A DNA stretch of 15,850 nt from Nitrospirota bacterium (GTDB taxonomy: Bacteria > Nitrospirota_A > Leptospirillia > Leptospirillales > Leptospirillaceae). Below, piece after piece: positions 1 to 6,751 of this stretch; within the stretch, counting starts at the first letter, position 1, and each line of letters opens with the position of its first letter. The notes under the pieces are model-generated. The model ran no database searches, was not told the DNA's origin, and saw only the letters and a list, made by a program, of their open reading frames with translations. The stretch covers positions 1 to 15,850 of the forward strand of contig JAJYPO010000033.1 in NCBI GenBank assembly GCA_021795275.1, read 5' to 3'. The position numbers and the translations under genes were made by a program.

Positions 1-1
1 T

Positions 2-718
2 CTTCCCTTGTCGGGCGGAGGCGCCCTCAGGTGGGGAATCGATCTCGAAGGAGCGTGGCCGCGTTTCCGGCGCGGGGACCTGATGGTGCTCGTCAACCCC
101 GTGAATCCGACGGGACAGGAGTTTCCCGCCGCGACGCTTTTGACCCTGGCCCGCCGCCTCGACCAGGCGGGGGCGGGGCTGTTGCTGGACGAGTCCTTCC
201 AGGACTTCGTCGACAACCGCTCCTCCCTTCTTTCGGAGGCCGGAAACGGGAGCCTTCTCGTCCTTCGGTCCCTGACCAAGATCGTCGGGCTTCCCGGACT
301 CCGGGCGGGGTTCCTGGCGGGACCGGAAGCCTCGGCCGGCCGCCTGCGGGCGAGGATGGGCCCCTGGGCGACCGGTCATCTGGAAGGGGTGGTGATGCGC
401 TGGGCGATGGAGCGCCGGACGTCCTCGGATTTCGGATGGGAGCCCCGGGTCCGGGGGCCCCTTCTCGAGGGGCTGTCGCGGCTCGGGATTCAGTGGGCGA
501 TCGGCGAAGGGCCGATGGTCCTGGCCAGGCCCGGCTGGAGCCCCGGCGAGGGCCGGGAGCGCCGGGCCCGACTGGCTGAGCGGGGGATCCGGGTCAGGCT
601 GGCCGAAGGGTTCGGGCCTCCGGAGGGAGCCGGTCTTCTCCGGATCGGCTGCGAGGCTTTTTCCGATCCCGGGCGCTTTCTGGAGGGCCTTCATCGTCCG
701 ACCTTCACGCCCGAGTGA
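2..718 (+). CDS. cobD: CobD-like threonine-phosphate decarboxylase / class I-II aminotransferase (3' part)
   Basis: This is the C-terminal two thirds of a PLP-dependent fold-type I enzyme; the frame is open to the left edge, so the true start is outside the window. Visible landmarks, in order, are NPVNPTG (substrate loop), LLLDESFQDF (the PLP-binding aspartate region), and SLTKIVGLPGLRAGF, whose lysine (codon 278-280) is the expected Schiff-base residue. The following MGPWATGHLEG stretch resembles CobD more than HisC. CobD makes (R)-1-amino-2-propanol phosphate from threonine phosphate for the cobalamin nucleotide loop. A histidinol-phosphate aminotransferase or other class I/II enzyme is the alternative; without upstream neighbours the choice rests on motif resemblance only. 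It ends in TGA, followed by an AT-rich gap with no clear terminator. Confidence 0.68.
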   Translation, partial: LPLSGGGALRWGIDLEGAWPRFRRGDLMVLVNPVNPTGQEFPAATLLTLARRLDQAGAGLLLDESFQDFVDNRSSLLSEAGNGSLLVLRSLTKIVGLPGLRAGFLAGPEASAGRLRARMGPWATGHLEGVVMRWAMERRTSSDFGWEPRVRGPLLEGLSRLGIQWAIGEGPMVLARPGWSPGEGRERRARLAERGIRVRLAEGFGPPEGAGLLRIGCEAFSDPGRFLEGLHRPTFTPE

Positions 719-764
719 GATTTTCTTTCTTAACATCCTCTTACTCGAAAAAAGTTAAAAACTC

Positions 765-793
765 TTGAAAACAGTTGCGGATTGGATCAATAT
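765..793 (+). promoter_or_regulatory. Candidate sigma-70 promoter of the small HTH gene
   Basis: TTGAAA (765-770) and CAATAT (788-793) are separated by 17 bp within a locally AT-rich gap. The -10 keeps the key A2, A5 and T6. It lies 70 bp upstream of the HTH start codon. Inference from spacing and match only. Confidence 0.45.
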
Positions 794-862
794 GAAATGA
801 AAGCGGCGAAATTTCGTGAAGGCCGTTTTCAGTCCAGGAACCATCAGCTTCAGGAGGAGGAC

Positions 863-1060
863 ATGGAAGAAGGAAAATACCAGAAGCTTCTGACCGTGCG
901 CGAGGTCGCCGAAGTCCTGGGAGTCTCCCAGGTGACGATCCGGACATGGGACCGAATGGGGAAGATCCGGACGATCCGGACGCCCGGGAACCACCGCCGG
1001 ATTCCGGAGGGTGAACTGAACCGCCTGCTGAATCCCTCGGAGGAGGAGGCGACGGTCTGA
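863..1060 (+). CDS. Small MerR/excisionase-type helix-turn-helix DNA-binding protein
   Basis: This 65-residue protein is almost entirely one winged-helix domain. Residues about 8-57 run KLLTVREVAEVLGVSQVTIR (helix-turn-helix), then a TWDRMGKI turn and RTPGNHRRIPEGEL, the typical wing of BldC-like and excisionase-like MerR relatives. There is no effector or dimerisation domain, so it probably binds DNA as a small multimer. The ATG at 863 is chosen because AGGAGG (852-857) sits 5 nt upstream; an upstream in-frame ATG at 782 has no ribosome site and adds a low-complexity extension. The gene has its own candidate promoter and a strong terminator, so it looks monocistronic. Its target is unknown. 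No integrase or other mobile gene is adjacent, so a phage excisionase role is not supported. Confidence 0.85.
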   Translation: MEEGKYQKLLTVREVAEVLGVSQVTIRTWDRMGKIRTIRTPGNHRRIPEGELNRLLNPSEEEATV

Positions 1061-1139
1061 CGCAAGCCCAAGATCGATCCAATGGGTTTTCTCCGGAATT
1101 GCGAAAGGGAGGCCCCGGTTTGATTCATTTTGGGCTTTG

Positions 1140-1177
1140 AAGGGGGGGGAGACGGATGTCTCCCCCCCCTTTTTTTT
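1140..1177 (+). terminator. Strong Rho-independent terminator after the HTH gene
   Basis: Perfect 14-bp stem (left arm 1140-1153 AAGGGGGGGGAGAC, right arm 1158-1171) closing a GGAT loop, running directly into a T-tract (1170-1177). It has no matching T-tract for the minus strand. It insulates the regulator from the sigma-54 activator gene downstream. Confidence 0.93.
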
Positions 1178-1412
1178 GCCTTTTTTGGACAAGGACACAG
1201 GAGTGATTGTCCCGATTTTCGCGAAGACGGAGATCCTCCGAGTCCGGTTTGATGTGCCTGATGATGCGATGATGCCGGCCTGGTGGATCTTTTTTCTGAA
1301 AAAGATTATACTGCATTGAGGATCCAGTAAATTTTTTTGAAGGGGAGATCGATCCCCCGATGGAATGGGAGAAGAAGATTGTCTCGTCTCTTTCACTGCG
1401 AGGGAGGATCCT
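1178..1412. other. Intergenic leader of the sigma-54 activator gene
   Basis: No convincing gene lies here; a 60-codon frame begins inside the terminator and is rejected. The stretch is AT-richer than its surroundings near 1290-1340 and should carry the promoter of the activator gene. Apart from the inverted repeat and TATACT listed separately I see nothing definite. Confidence 0.5.
1287..1312 (+). promoter_or_regulatory. Inverted repeat overlapping a -10-like element upstream of the activator gene
   Basis: ATCTTTTT (1287-1294) and AAAAAGAT (1299-1306) form a perfect 8-bp inverted repeat with a TCTG centre, abutting TATACT (1307-1312). No good -35 hexamer is found at 16-18 bp, so an activator or repressor acting at this repeat is plausible. 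No T-tract follows, so it is not a terminator. Speculative. Confidence 0.35.
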
Positions 1413-2843
1413 ATGGACAGGAGCGGAAGGGAGGCCTTTTTCGAAAGCCCCCTCCCCAATAAGGCCTATCTCCTTCTGGCCTCGGGGGTGGTTCCCTCGC
1501 TAAACGCCATCGAGTCCCTCAAGGACTCATGGGCCGTGCTCCCGCTCCGATCCCTCGAATCCCTCGGGAAACTCCACAAAAAAGAAGCCATAGGGGTCGG
1601 TCTCCTGACACTCCCCTCCGATCTTTCGGAGAGGCGGTTCCGGGAACTTCTGGCCCTCTCCGAAATCAGTTGCCGGTGGATCGCCCTCCTCGATCCCGAA
1701 GGGATCGACAATCCCCTCGTCCTCCGCCTGATCGACGAGGTCTGCTACGATTTCCATCTTCTTCCGGTCGATTCCGAACGCTTGAGAATCGTGATGGGAC
1801 GCCTCCAGGGAATGGCCCAGATCTCGCGTCTTGCCCGCCGCTCCATGCCCCCGGACGAGGCGCCGCCGGAGTTCGCCCTCGTCGGATCGAGTCCCGCCAT
1901 GAGGGAGGTCCTTGGCAGGGTCCGGAAGGTTGCCTCCGTGGAGGCCCCGGTCCTGATAACCGGGGAAAGCGGGACGGGCAAGGAGCTGGTGGCCCGTGCC
2001 GTCCACGACCTCTCCGCACGGAAGAAGGGACCCTTCATCGCCCTGAACTGCGGGGCCATTCCCCACAATCTGATCCAGTCCGAGCTGTTCGGGCACGAAA
2101 AGGGGGCCTTCACGGGCGCCGCCTCCCGAAAGGCCGGCCATCTCGAATCGGCCCACTCCGGGACGGTCATGCTCGACGAAATCGGGGACATGCCCCTGGA
2201 GCTCCAGGTCAACCTTCTCCGGGTCCTGGAGACCGGGAAGATCCAGCGGGTGGGCAGTTCGGCCGAGATTCCGGTCGATGTCCGGATCATCGCCGCCACC
2301 CATATCGACCTCGAAAAGGCCTGCCGGGAGGGCCGCTTCCGGGAGGACCTCTATTACCGCCTGAATGTCCTGAAGATCGTCCTGCCGCCTCTGCGGAGCC
2401 GGGACGGGGATATCGTCGCCCTCGCCCAGGAGTTCTTCCGGAGGTTCGCGAAGGAGAGGGGCCGCGCCCTGAAAGGGTTCACGCCCGCGGCCATGCGGGA
2501 GATGCTCCGCTACCCCTGGCCAGGAAATGTCCGGGAGCTGATGAACAGGGTCCAAAGCGCGGTGCTCATGGGCGACGGCCCCTTCGTCCACCCGGAAGAC
2601 CTGGGCCTTGGCTCCGGGGAACCGTCTTCCGAAGGTCCGGGGGAATCCCTCCGGGAGATCCGGAACCGGGTGGAGCGCGAAAGCATTCTTTCGGCCCTTC
2701 ACAGACACGGAAACAACGTGAGTCTCGCCTCTCGGGATCTTGGCGTCACCCGGACCACCCTGTACGCCCTCCTGAAGAAATACGGGATCTCCAACGGGGA
2801 TGTTTCCTCAGGGAATGATCCGGAAGCCCTCCTCGGTCTCTAG
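1413..2843 (+). CDS. Sigma-54-dependent transcriptional activator with VpsR-type N-terminal domain
   Basis: This 476-residue enhancer-binding protein activates RNA polymerase carrying sigma-54. Residues about 10-145 form a receiver-like domain resembling VpsR, the exopolysaccharide/biofilm activator of Vibrio, rather than a standard phospho-receiver. The AAA+ domain (about 154-390) has Walker A GESGTGKE (184-191), the sigma-54-contacting GAFTGA (231-236), Walker B TVMLDEIGD (251-259), and FREDLYYRLNV with the arginine-finger region. A Fis-type helix-turn-helix occupies about 422-459 (NNVSLASRDLGVTRTTLYAL). ATG 1413 is preferred because AGGGAGG (1401-1407) precedes it by 5 nt; ATG 1365 would add 16 residues but lacks a spaced ribosome site. 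No sensor kinase is adjacent. A sigma-54 promoter lies 410 bp downstream, making the following cluster its likely target. An NtrC-family regulator with another signal input is the alternative. Confidence 0.93.
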   Translation: MDRSGREAFFESPLPNKAYLLLASGVVPSLNAIESLKDSWAVLPLRSLESLGKLHKKEAIGVGLLTLPSDLSERRFRELLALSEISCRWIALLDPEGIDNPLVLRLIDEVCYDFHLLPVDSERLRIVMGRLQGMAQISRLARRSMPPDEAPPEFALVGSSPAMREVLGRVRKVASVEAPVLITGESGTGKELVARAVHDLSARKKGPFIALNCGAIPHNLIQSELFGHEKGAFTGAASRKAGHLESAHSGTVMLDEIGDMPLELQVNLLRVLETGKIQRVGSSAEIPVDVRIIAATHIDLEKACREGRFREDLYYRLNVLKIVLPPLRSRDGDIVALAQEFFRRFAKERGRALKGFTPAAMREMLRYPWPGNVRELMNRVQSAVLMGDGPFVHPEDLGLGSGEPSSEGPGESLREIRNRVERESILSALHRHGNNVSLASRDLGVTRTTLYALLKKYGISNGDVSSGNDPEALLGL

Positions 2844-3166
2844 GCCTTTTTTTCCCGCATGCGCCCAAAATTGAGGGCGATGCCTCCCTTGCTCCCTCCC
2901 CTTGTTGTCCGGAACCTCCTCCATGCCCCGGAGGAATAGTTTCAAAAAAAGTTCAAGTTTTCTCCCCTTTCCTGAAATATTGTCCAGATTCCCTGACAGC
3001 GACGATGGCGGGGGGAATCGATCAAATGGCTTTGATTGAAAAGTTATTGATCGGATGCCCTTTGCGGGATGATTCCTGCGTTGTCCTCGAATCCGGACAC
3101 GGGAACGGTCCACGATGCTTTGTTGTTCTTGAAAGTCTTCATTGTTAAAGGTTTACGTCTTGGGAG

Positions 3167-3181
3167 AGAGAATGATTCTCT
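3167..3181. promoter_or_regulatory. Candidate upstream activator site (perfect palindrome)
   Basis: AGAGAAT-G-ATTCTCT is a perfect 7+1+7 palindrome. It lies 71 bp upstream of the -24 element, about 100 bp before the expected transcription start, the usual distance for an enhancer-binding-protein dimer site. Binding by the activator encoded at 1413-2843 is inferred, not shown. Confidence 0.5.
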
Positions 3182-3252
3182 TTTCTCAAATGCTCCTTGC
3201 GACATTTTCGAACGAGACAAATGCAAGCTGTTGATGGATCAATAAAAAATGA

Positions 3253-3268
3253 TTGGCACGATTCTTGA
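3253..3268 (+). promoter_or_regulatory. Sigma-54 (-24/-12) promoter
   Basis: TTGGCACG (3253-3260), 4 nt, then TTGA (3265-3268) matches the sigma-54 consensus YTGGCACG-N4-TTGC with only the final C changed to A. Spacing between GG and the -12 G is exact. The expected start is near 3280, giving a leader of about 240 nt before paralogue A. This is the only sigma-54-like site I found in the window. Confidence 0.78.
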
Positions 3269-3308
3269 GAAGTGTAAGTGTGAAGGATCGCCCGGAGGAG
3301 GGAGGACG

Positions 3309-3330
3309 GACCGAACGTTTGGGTTCGGTC
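3309..3330 (+). promoter_or_regulatory. Leader hairpin of the sigma-54 transcript
   Basis: GACCGAAC (3309-3316) and GTTCGGTC (3323-3330) form a perfect 8-bp stem with a 6-nt loop, followed at once by AGGAGG (3331-3336). No sensible start codon follows that AGGAGG, so it is not an obvious ribosome site. The hairpin may stabilise the 5' end or be a protein-binding element; function unknown. Confidence 0.5.
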
Positions 3331-3522
3331 AGGAGGAATTGCAAATCTTCCGATCGGGTATAAAGTTGATTGAGGAGATGATTCCTCGGAGGTATCGTTC
3401 TGTCGGAGGGAGGGTTTTTCTGGTTTGAGGGGTAGGGGCGTGAGTGATCGAATCGTGAATGACTCTGTCTCGGAGAGATTTGTCTTTCATCTCCGGGCAT
3501 CTCCGCGAAAGGAGCCAGTGTC

Positions 3523-4194
3523 ATGACGATCCACCTGAGCGGAAGCGAGGCCTTGGCGGAAGCCTATTGTGCGGACCGGGACGTCAATGTCCTCGTCAAC
3601 GCGAAGTTCGCCGTCGACGATCTCGGAAGAGTCAGGCCCGTGGATCCCTTTCAGGCGATCGAGCTGGTGGAGGGCCGCAGGATCGATCCGGCCGCTCTTC
3701 ACTGCGACGTGCCCTCCGTCTGGGATCATCTGGTCTCGGGAGGGTTCGGAGGCGGATCCTTCGAGATCCTTTCCGGTCCCCACACCGTTCTCCTCCTGAC
3801 CCGGGATCACGGATACCCCCTCTCGGAGGGGGTTCGGGGCCTTGCGGCACGGTCCTCCGTCTTCGATGATGCGGGCGGATGGGCCAAAGGCGTTCCCCTG
3901 TCCGACCCCGACCGCGACTGGCAGTCGTTTCTCGGTCGACTCGAACCCATTCTTCCTCTCCGGAAAAATGCCTGGCGGCAAAACGAGGAACTCGGACGCC
4001 ACGCCCGGGAGATTGCGGCCCTCCTGATCGACCGGTTTGCGCTCGACTCCGCGCTCCTTCGGGAGAACCTCCTGGCCAGGGAGGTCGTCGCGTACGATCC
4101 CGACCTTGAGACCTATGGCGGAGCGCTTCTCGATGCCGTTCTGGATCAGCTCCGGAAACGGCCCGCCAAGTCCGCCAAGTCCGGAAGGGCTTGA
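3523..4194 (+). CDS. Conserved hypothetical protein, paralogue A of a three-member family
   Basis: I do not recognise this 223-residue family. It is soluble, with no signal peptide or membrane segment. Landmarks shared with paralogues B and C: GxEAL..AY near residues 7-15, C61 followed by SVWD (65-68), GVRG (103-106), VF (113-114), W151, RH..EI (159-164) and GG..LD (199-204). Compared with paralogue C it aligns without any gap for 210 residues and about 107 are identical (51%, counted by eye). The start is fixed by GAAAGGAG (3507-3514), and the first 30 bases of A and C are nearly the same, indicating gene duplication. It is the first gene after the sigma-54 promoter. Invariant Cys, Asp, His and Arg leave an enzymatic or ligand-binding role open. 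No function is assigned. Confidence 0.88.
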   Translation: MTIHLSGSEALAEAYCADRDVNVLVNAKFAVDDLGRVRPVDPFQAIELVEGRRIDPAALHCDVPSVWDHLVSGGFGGGSFEILSGPHTVLLLTRDHGYPLSEGVRGLAARSSVFDDAGGWAKGVPLSDPDRDWQSFLGRLEPILPLRKNAWRQNEELGRHAREIAALLIDRFALDSALLRENLLAREVVAYDPDLETYGGALLDAVLDQLRKRPAKSAKSGRA

Positions 4195-4487
4195 ACCCGG
4201 AAGCGATCCGCTCCTCCACGGAGTCTGGGTCCTGGATCGGGGCCGCGAGGGGAGGATCAGGCTCCCCGAAGCCAGCGGACATCCCTGCAAGACCCTGACA
4301 TCGAAAATATCTTGGAAACCTCTTGCGAACAACGTCTGTCGAATGTGATCCCCGTCCCGGGCGCCGGGGAACCCGCTTCACCGATGGGATGGGCCGATCG
4401 GGAATTTGGCGAAGTCCGGATCCCGAAGCTTCGACCAATGGCGGAGATCCGCCGGAAAAGCTCTCCGAAGAGGAAAGAGAAAAAGAA
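4195..4487. other. Gap after paralogue A
   Basis: 293 bp with no supported gene. An open frame begins at 4323 upstream of the SAP-like start but its residues look random and it has no ribosome site. No T-tract terminator and no good promoter seen. Confidence 0.5.
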
Positions 4488-4729
4488 ATGAAGGTTGAGG
4501 AAATCCGGAGCAGCGCCCGGAGCCTGGGAGTTCCTCGGGGCAGGCTCAGGAAGGCCGATCTCGTCAGGACCATCCAGAAAGCGGAAGGAAATCGCGAATG
4601 TTTCGAGACCGGCGGGGCAGGACACGCGGGCAGGCAGACTGTCTGCGGCGCGAGGACTTCGACCGGCTTCCGTCTTCCTGTCCCCGGACGGGAGAGCCCC
4701 GGATCCGCGCGGTCCGGTGGATCCCCTGA
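4488..4729 (+). pseudogene. Small SAP/Rho_N-like domain protein, apparently frameshifted
   Basis: The ATG at 4488 opens MKVEEIRSSARSLGVPRGRL followed by RKADLVRTIQKAEGNRECF, the helix-extended-helix start of small SAP-domain proteins. In relatives as I remember them, AEGNxxCF is followed by a Cys-rich tail like CGQxDCLWREDC. Here the continuing frame (to a stop at 4740-4742, 84 residues) gives unrelated sequence, but the frame offset by one base reads RGQADCLRREDFDRL (4625-4669) and stops at 4727-4729. A one-base loss, or two-base gain, near 4605-4625 would restore the family pattern. The expected second Cys is Arg (CGC) and the last is Phe, so decay, not just a sequencing slip, is plausible. 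A purine-rich stretch with AGGA (4471-4474) precedes the start, rather far away. Confidence 0.6.
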
Positions 4730-4912
4730 AGAAGCCAGATGACGCCATGGACGCGATCCCGGAACGAAGGCGTCCGGTCGGGTAAAGGCAACCCGGCGGA
4801 TGGAGACGACGGATCCCGCCGTGGCCGGGCCGCCGCGTCCGGGAAGGACCGGGAAGGATTGGACGTGCGAGGAGCGTCGAACCAGGAAGGTCGATCGAGG
4901 GAGGAGGGTTCC

Positions 4913-5107
4913 ATGGAAAAGATCCGGATGGACTGCATGAAGAACGGCCCCTACAAGATTGTCGGCGACCTGATCCTTGTGGACGCCAACGGAAAGACCG
5001 TCAGCGCCCAGGGCTCGACGACCTATCATCTCTGCCGATGCGGAGGCTCCGGAAAAAAGCCCTTCTGCGACGGCACACACGCAAAAAAAGGATTTGTTTC
5101 GGAGTGA
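4913..5107 (+). CDS. CDGSH iron-sulfur domain protein
   Basis: This 64-residue protein is a single CDGSH (mitoNEET-type) domain. It shows the complete 2Fe-2S ligand set: C41, C43, C52 and H56 in the pattern CRCGGSGKKPFCDGTH, with the three-Cys-one-His coordination typical of redox-labile clusters. Bacterial members are small soluble proteins linked to iron, redox or oxidative-stress handling; the partner is not known. The start at 4913 is chosen for GGAGGAGG (4900-4907), 5 nt upstream; an open frame from 4739 lacks a ribosome site and adds a low-complexity stretch. It lies between paralogues A and B with gaps of 183 and 370 bp, on the same strand, and probably belongs to the sigma-54 unit. 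Confidence 0.95.
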   Translation: MEKIRMDCMKNGPYKIVGDLILVDANGKTVSAQGSTTYHLCRCGGSGKKPFCDGTHAKKGFVSE

Positions 5108-5477
5108 ACGGGCCTCGAATGGGGCGGAGGGAATCGGCGGGCCGCTCGCAAGGGAGCGATGACGCTTTCCCGGATCTTCGCGCGCATCGGCCAGGGAGGG
5201 TGGGGATGAACGGTCGAATCGCCGCCATGGGCGTCCTGGCAGTCGGGCTCCATGGGCGACCTTCTTCCTCTTTCTGGCCGCTCTCCGGAGAAGCCTGGAT
5301 TTCGGGTCGGAAAGGGGACGATCCCCCCATCCCGCACTGAAGGGAAAGACCTCCTCGAGGGAATGAACCGATGCCAAGGGCCTGAAGGAGCCGGGGGGGG
5401 GAATTCGAGGAGGGTTTCAGGAAGAGCCCCCGCATGTCGGCGGATGCCGCACTCTCCACGGAAGGAGGAACGAGGGG
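5108..5477. other. Gap between CDGSH gene and paralogue B
   Basis: 370 bp with no supported gene, no T-tract terminator and no convincing promoter. A frame starting at ATG 5206 gives 44 residues with a hydrophobic beginning and no family resemblance; I do not call it. A G9 homopolymer run lies near 5392-5400. Confidence 0.5.
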
Positions 5478-6212
5478 ATGATCAGGCTCAAAGGGCGGGA
5501 GGCCCTTCTCTATGCGTATTATGCCGTTCTCTCCCGGGAGTCCGGGCCGGGTCCTTCCCCCCGATTCTTCGCGGAGGGAGACGAGGGGGGGGTCCTGGAG
5601 CCGGAGGAGGTTCTGGCGGGGATCGGCCATGGCCGGATTAAAAGGGAGTCCCTTCTCTGCGACCTTCCCTCGGTCTGGGATCTTCTTCTGGAGGCCGAAG
5701 CGGAAGCCTCCCTTGTCATGCACCCCTCCCGGAATACGGTTCTCGTCTTCACCTCTTCCCACGGCGCCGACCTGGGAGAAGGGGTCCGGGGCTTCGCCAT
5801 TCATGCCGAGGTCTTCGAGCACGCCTCCATGCGGGCGATGCAGACTCCGGTCGAGAATCGGGATTACGACTACGGGGGGTTCCTGATTTCGCTCTATCCC
5901 CCGATGCTTCTCGAGCGGGGTCGATGGGAGAAGGATCTGGAACTCCTCCGGCATTCGATCGAGATCGCACTCGAACTGATGGCCCTCTTCGGCCTCGATC
6001 CCCAAAGAGTCTGGAAGGAGTTCTCGGGCGATTCCCCCGAGGGGGGCTTCACGGAAGAGGACGTTGTTCATGGAGGGATGCTTCTGGATCGCGTGCTGGA
6101 GAGGATCGGGGAAAATCCTGTCGGCCTGTCCGGTTTGGGAGCGGCTTCCAGAAAGGGGGCGTCTCTCCCGGGGTGCTTTTCCGGAACGGCCCTTGAAAAG
6201 GAGATGAGATGA
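5478..6212 (+). CDS. Conserved hypothetical protein, paralogue B (divergent member)
   Basis: This 244-residue protein is a distant but colinear relative of paralogues A and C. The shared marks fall at nearly the same residue numbers: GREAL..AYYA (6-16), C61, SVWD (65-68), GVRG (102-105), VF (112-113), W150, LRH..EI (157-163), FGLDP (171-175), GG (199-200) and LLDRVLERI (202-210). It lacks the DPFQA segment near residue 41 of the others, and residues 211-244 are an unrelated tail. Start ATG 5478 follows AAGGAGG (5462-5468) by 9 nt. Its last codons overlap the CBS gene by ATGA, so the two are probably co-translated and may work together. A G8 run (5585-5592) lies inside the gene. Function unknown; no membrane segment or signal peptide. 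Confidence 0.85.
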   Translation: MIRLKGREALLYAYYAVLSRESGPGPSPRFFAEGDEGGVLEPEEVLAGIGHGRIKRESLLCDLPSVWDLLLEAEAEASLVMHPSRNTVLVFTSSHGADLGEGVRGFAIHAEVFEHASMRAMQTPVENRDYDYGGFLISLYPPMLLERGRWEKDLELLRHSIEIALELMALFGLDPQRVWKEFSGDSPEGGFTEEDVVHGGMLLDRVLERIGENPVGLSGLGAASRKGASLPGCFSGTALEKEMR

Positions 6213-6694
6213 ATGTCCTGGAGATCATGACGACAGAGGTGACGTCCTGCAGTCCGGACTCAACCCTGGCCACGGTGGCGAGCCTGATGTGGTCGGAAAA
6301 CATCGGAAGCGTGGTGGCCGTGGACTCCCGGGGGGTTCCCGTGGGAATCGTGACCGACCGGGACATTGCCATGGCTTGCTTTCTGAATCACAGGTCCCTG
6401 TGGGACCTCAGGGTTCAGGATGTCATTTCCGGCCAGAAGCTCCGCACCTGCCACCCGGACGATTCGGCCGAATCGGCGATCGGGATGATGCGGGCCCATG
6501 AAATCCGCCGTCTTCCCGTCGTCGACGGAAAGGGCCGTCTTTCGGGGATTCTGTCCCTGGGAGACCTGGTGGCGGCCGCCGAGGCCGGAACGGGACGCAA
6601 AAAGCCGGCCCTTCCACTGCATGCCCTGGATCCCGCCTTCAGGGCCGTCTTTGCTCACCATGCGAGGACTCCGGCCCGAGCCCCAACAGGCTGA
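6209..6694 (+). CDS. Two-CBS-domain protein
   Basis: This 161-residue protein consists of a CBS pair (Bateman module): CBS1 about residues 1-57 (MTTEVTSCSPDSTLATVASL ... GIVTDRDI) and CBS2 about 72-125 (VISGQKLRTCHPDDSAESAI ... GILSLGDL). A 35-residue Ala/Arg/Pro-rich tail follows. Such modules bind adenine nucleotides or other adenosyl ligands and regulate a partner. No enzymatic or DNA-binding domain is attached, so it must act on another protein. The obvious candidate is paralogue B, whose stop overlaps this start (ATGA at 6209-6212). AAAAGGAG (6196-6203) supplies the ribosome site. Paralogue C follows after 57 bp. Confidence 0.93.
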   Translation: MNVLEIMTTEVTSCSPDSTLATVASLMWSENIGSVVAVDSRGVPVGIVTDRDIAMACFLNHRSLWDLRVQDVISGQKLRTCHPDDSAESAIGMMRAHEIRRLPVVDGKGRLSGILSLGDLVAAAEAGTGRKKPALPLHALDPAFRAVFAHHARTPARAPTG

Positions 6695-6751
6695 GGCGGC
6701 TTTTCCCCGAAGTCCGGCGGCAAATTCCATTCTCCAGGGAAGGAGATCGTC

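Larger units (their letters stand above)
2844..3522. other. 679-bp regulatory intergenic region
   Basis: No gene is supported; frames here are short and cross hairpins. A T7 run (2847-2853) follows the activator stop but has only a poor stem before it. Hairpins occur at 2857-2883 (GCAT/CGCCC arms with one bulged G) and 2917-2935 (TCCTCC/GGAGGA), neither followed by a T-tract. CGATCAA (3019-3025) and TTGATCG (3047-3053) form a spaced inverted repeat, and TTGATGGATCAA lies at 3231-3242, just upstream of the -24 element. The palindrome, sigma-54 promoter and leader hairpin are listed separately. The whole stretch is AT-richer than the flanking genes, as expected of a control region. Confidence 0.7.

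Noticed and set aside
1137..1319. 60-codon frame after the HTH gene
   Set aside because: It starts inside the terminator stem, includes its poly-Pro/Phe reading, and has no ribosome site.
2857..2883. Hairpin after the activator gene as a terminator
   Set aside because: The T-tract lies before the stem, not after it, on the plus strand, and the minus strand would give A residues; it has one bulge.
5206..5340. 44-residue frame with a hydrophobic N-terminus between the CDGSH gene and paralogue B
   Set aside because: GGGTGGGG precedes the ATG but the protein has no family resemblance and its C-terminal half looks random; not enough support.
3632..5377. 581-codon open frame on the minus strand
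   Set aside because: It runs antisense through paralogue A, the SAP-like and CDGSH genes, is rich in Arg/Pro/Ser/Gly and has no recognisable domain; typical of antisense frames in GC-rich DNA.
5585..5592. G8 run inside paralogue B as a phase-variation switch
   Set aside because: Runs of seven or eight G are common across this window in intact genes (for example in paralogue C and hsp20), so the tract is not distinctive.
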